Below are positions 5,810 through 6,511 of a stretch of 6,511 bases of DNA, in pieces. The position numbers and the translations under genes are program-made. How positions within the stretch are numbered: the first letter of the stretch is position 1; every line of letters starts with the position of its first letter. The stretch comes from an uncultured Oscillospiraceae bacterium (lineage in GTDB: Bacteria; Bacillota; Clostridia; Oscillospirales; Oscillospiraceae), in the NCBI GenBank assembly GCA_900756495.1, contig CAAEKI010000090.1, positions 1-6,511 on the forward strand. The letters run 5' to 3'. The notes under the pieces were generated by a model. The model made no database searches. It saw only the letters and a program-made list of their open reading frames with translations, and was not told the DNA's origin.

Positions 5810-6511
5810 TTACTGGTTGGCTGCGTCCACGGCGTTCAGGGCGTCGTCAATCTGCTTCTCATACGCCTGGAACTTCTCCGGCTGGTCATTGGGAACCTCG
5901 TACTTCATCTTGGCAAGTACATCAAAAATCCCGGTGGCCTTGAGCTGGGACAGCGGGATGGAGCGCTCGATCTGGGCCCGGGCGCCGTCATGGAGCCGGA
6001 GAATCAGCTCCATCATCTTCAGCTGCTTTTCCAGCGGCACATAGGTGTCGATATCGTGATAGGCATTCTGCTGGAGGAAACCCACGCGGATGAGCCGTGC
6101 GCTTTCAATGACGAGCTTCTGGTCTTCCGGAAGAATATCGGCGCCGATCAGTTTGACGATCTCCATCAGCTTGGACTCCTCCTGGAGGAGAGAGGCGATC
6201 CGCTGCCGGCATACCACGAACTGCGGGCTTACATGTTTGTCATACCAGGGTTTCAGATCAGCGGCATACTCGGAATAAGAGGTGAGCCAATTGATGGAGG
6301 GAAAGTGGCGTGCATAGGCCAGGGCGCGATCCAAACCCCAGAAGGTGCGGACATAGCGCTTGGTGTTCTGGGTGACGGGCTCAGAGAAGTCGCCGCCCTG
6401 GGGGGAGACGGCGCCGATTACGGTGACGCTTCCCTCTCTGCCCTCCAAGGTTTTGATATAACCGGCCCGCTCATAGAATTCCGCCAGCCGGGAGGCCAGA
6501 TAGGCGGGGAA
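5810..6511 (-). CDS. atpA: V-type ATP synthase subunit A (catalytic), C-terminal part
   Basis: This is the catalytic subunit of the V1/A1 head (also NtpA), which hydrolyses or synthesises ATP. The open reading frame runs in frame through the right edge of the window, so 233 C-terminal residues are visible of the roughly 590 usual for the family. The fragment begins FPAYLASRLAEFYERAG. It then has GSVTVIGAVSPQGGDFSEPV followed by TQNTKRYVRTFWGLDRALAY, and ARHFPSINWLTSYSEY, all hallmarks of V-type A subunits. The C-terminal helical domain runs from about ADLKPWYDKHV to the end at NAVDAANQ. The Walker A motif and the A-specific inserted domain lie outside the window. Calling a start at the internal TTG at 6448 would be wrong, since the conserved sequence continues beyond it. 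It is the first visible gene of the minus-strand operon; the operon promoter and membrane-sector genes lie further right. Confidence 0.97.
   Translation of the reverse strand, partial: FPAYLASRLAEFYERAGYIKTLEGREGSVTVIGAVSPQGGDFSEPVTQNTKRYVRTFWGLDRALAYARHFPSINWLTSYSEYAADLKPWYDKHVSPQFVVCRQRIASLLQEESKLMEIVKLIGADILPEDQKLVIESARLIRVGFLQQNAYHDIDTYVPLEKQLKMMELILRLHDGARAQIERSIPLSQLKATGIFDVLAKMKYEVPNDQPEKFQAYEKQIDDALNAVDAANQ

Noticed and set aside
5412..6044. A 210-codon open frame on the + strand
   Set aside because: It is antisense to subunits A and B, Ser/Pro/Arg-rich, without a credible ribosome binding site or family resemblance.
1..6511. Mobile elements, CRISPR arrays, tRNA or rRNA genes, riboswitches
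   Set aside because: No transposase or integrase coding, no spaced direct repeats, no tRNA cloverleaf or CCA-ended stretch, and no long structured leader was seen on either strand.

Overview
The window looks like chromosomal DNA from a moderately GC-rich Firmicute of the class Clostridia, most plausibly an Oscillospiraceae-type gut anaerobe. This is inferred from four things: a V-type (A/V-type) ATP synthase operon, a PadR plus HAAS/DUF1700 gene pair, a DUF975 membrane protein, and strong Shine-Dalgarno sites with consensus sigma-A promoters. No 16S gene or other decisive marker is present, so the taxon is not proven.

Left part (1-2155, all + strand). The window opens inside the ATP-binding domain of a sensor histidine kinase, of which only the C-terminal end is visible. 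A DUF975 polytopic membrane protein follows (367-1239), with a candidate extended -10 promoter of its own and a strong intrinsic terminator (1253-1290). Next is a single-gene unit (1389-2075): an XRE-type DNA-binding domain fused to four predicted membrane helices. It has a candidate promoter and a second strong intrinsic terminator (2114-2154).

Middle part (2197-3630, + strand). A perfect-consensus sigma-A promoter (TTGACA, 17 bp, TATAAT) drives a tightly packed three-gene operon. The genes are a PadR-family repressor (GTG start at 2280), a HAAS/DUF1700 two-helix membrane protein that overlaps it by an ATGA junction, and a small secreted lipoprotein one base further on. Overlapping dyads (2232-2254) lie on the expected transcription start and are a likely PadR operator. 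The working model is a self-regulated envelope-associated module in which PadR controls its own operon. No ligand or target can be read from the sequence.

Right part (3727-6511, all - strand). Three consecutive genes of a V-type ATP synthase operon are transcribed leftward: subunit A (catalytic, cut by the window edge), subunit B (non-catalytic) and subunit D (central stalk). They belong to the soluble V1 motor, which couples ATP hydrolysis or synthesis to H+ or Na+ movement through a membrane sector not in this window. The lipoprotein and V-ATPase operons converge on a 17-bp perfect inverted repeat (3589-3630) that has no U-tract.

No tRNA, rRNA, CRISPR array or insertion sequence was recognised. 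Most of the window is familiar gene families. The less explained parts are the PadR/HAAS/lipoprotein module with its operator, the degenerate GGADGPT-like motif in the HAAS protein, and the hairpin at the convergent junction.
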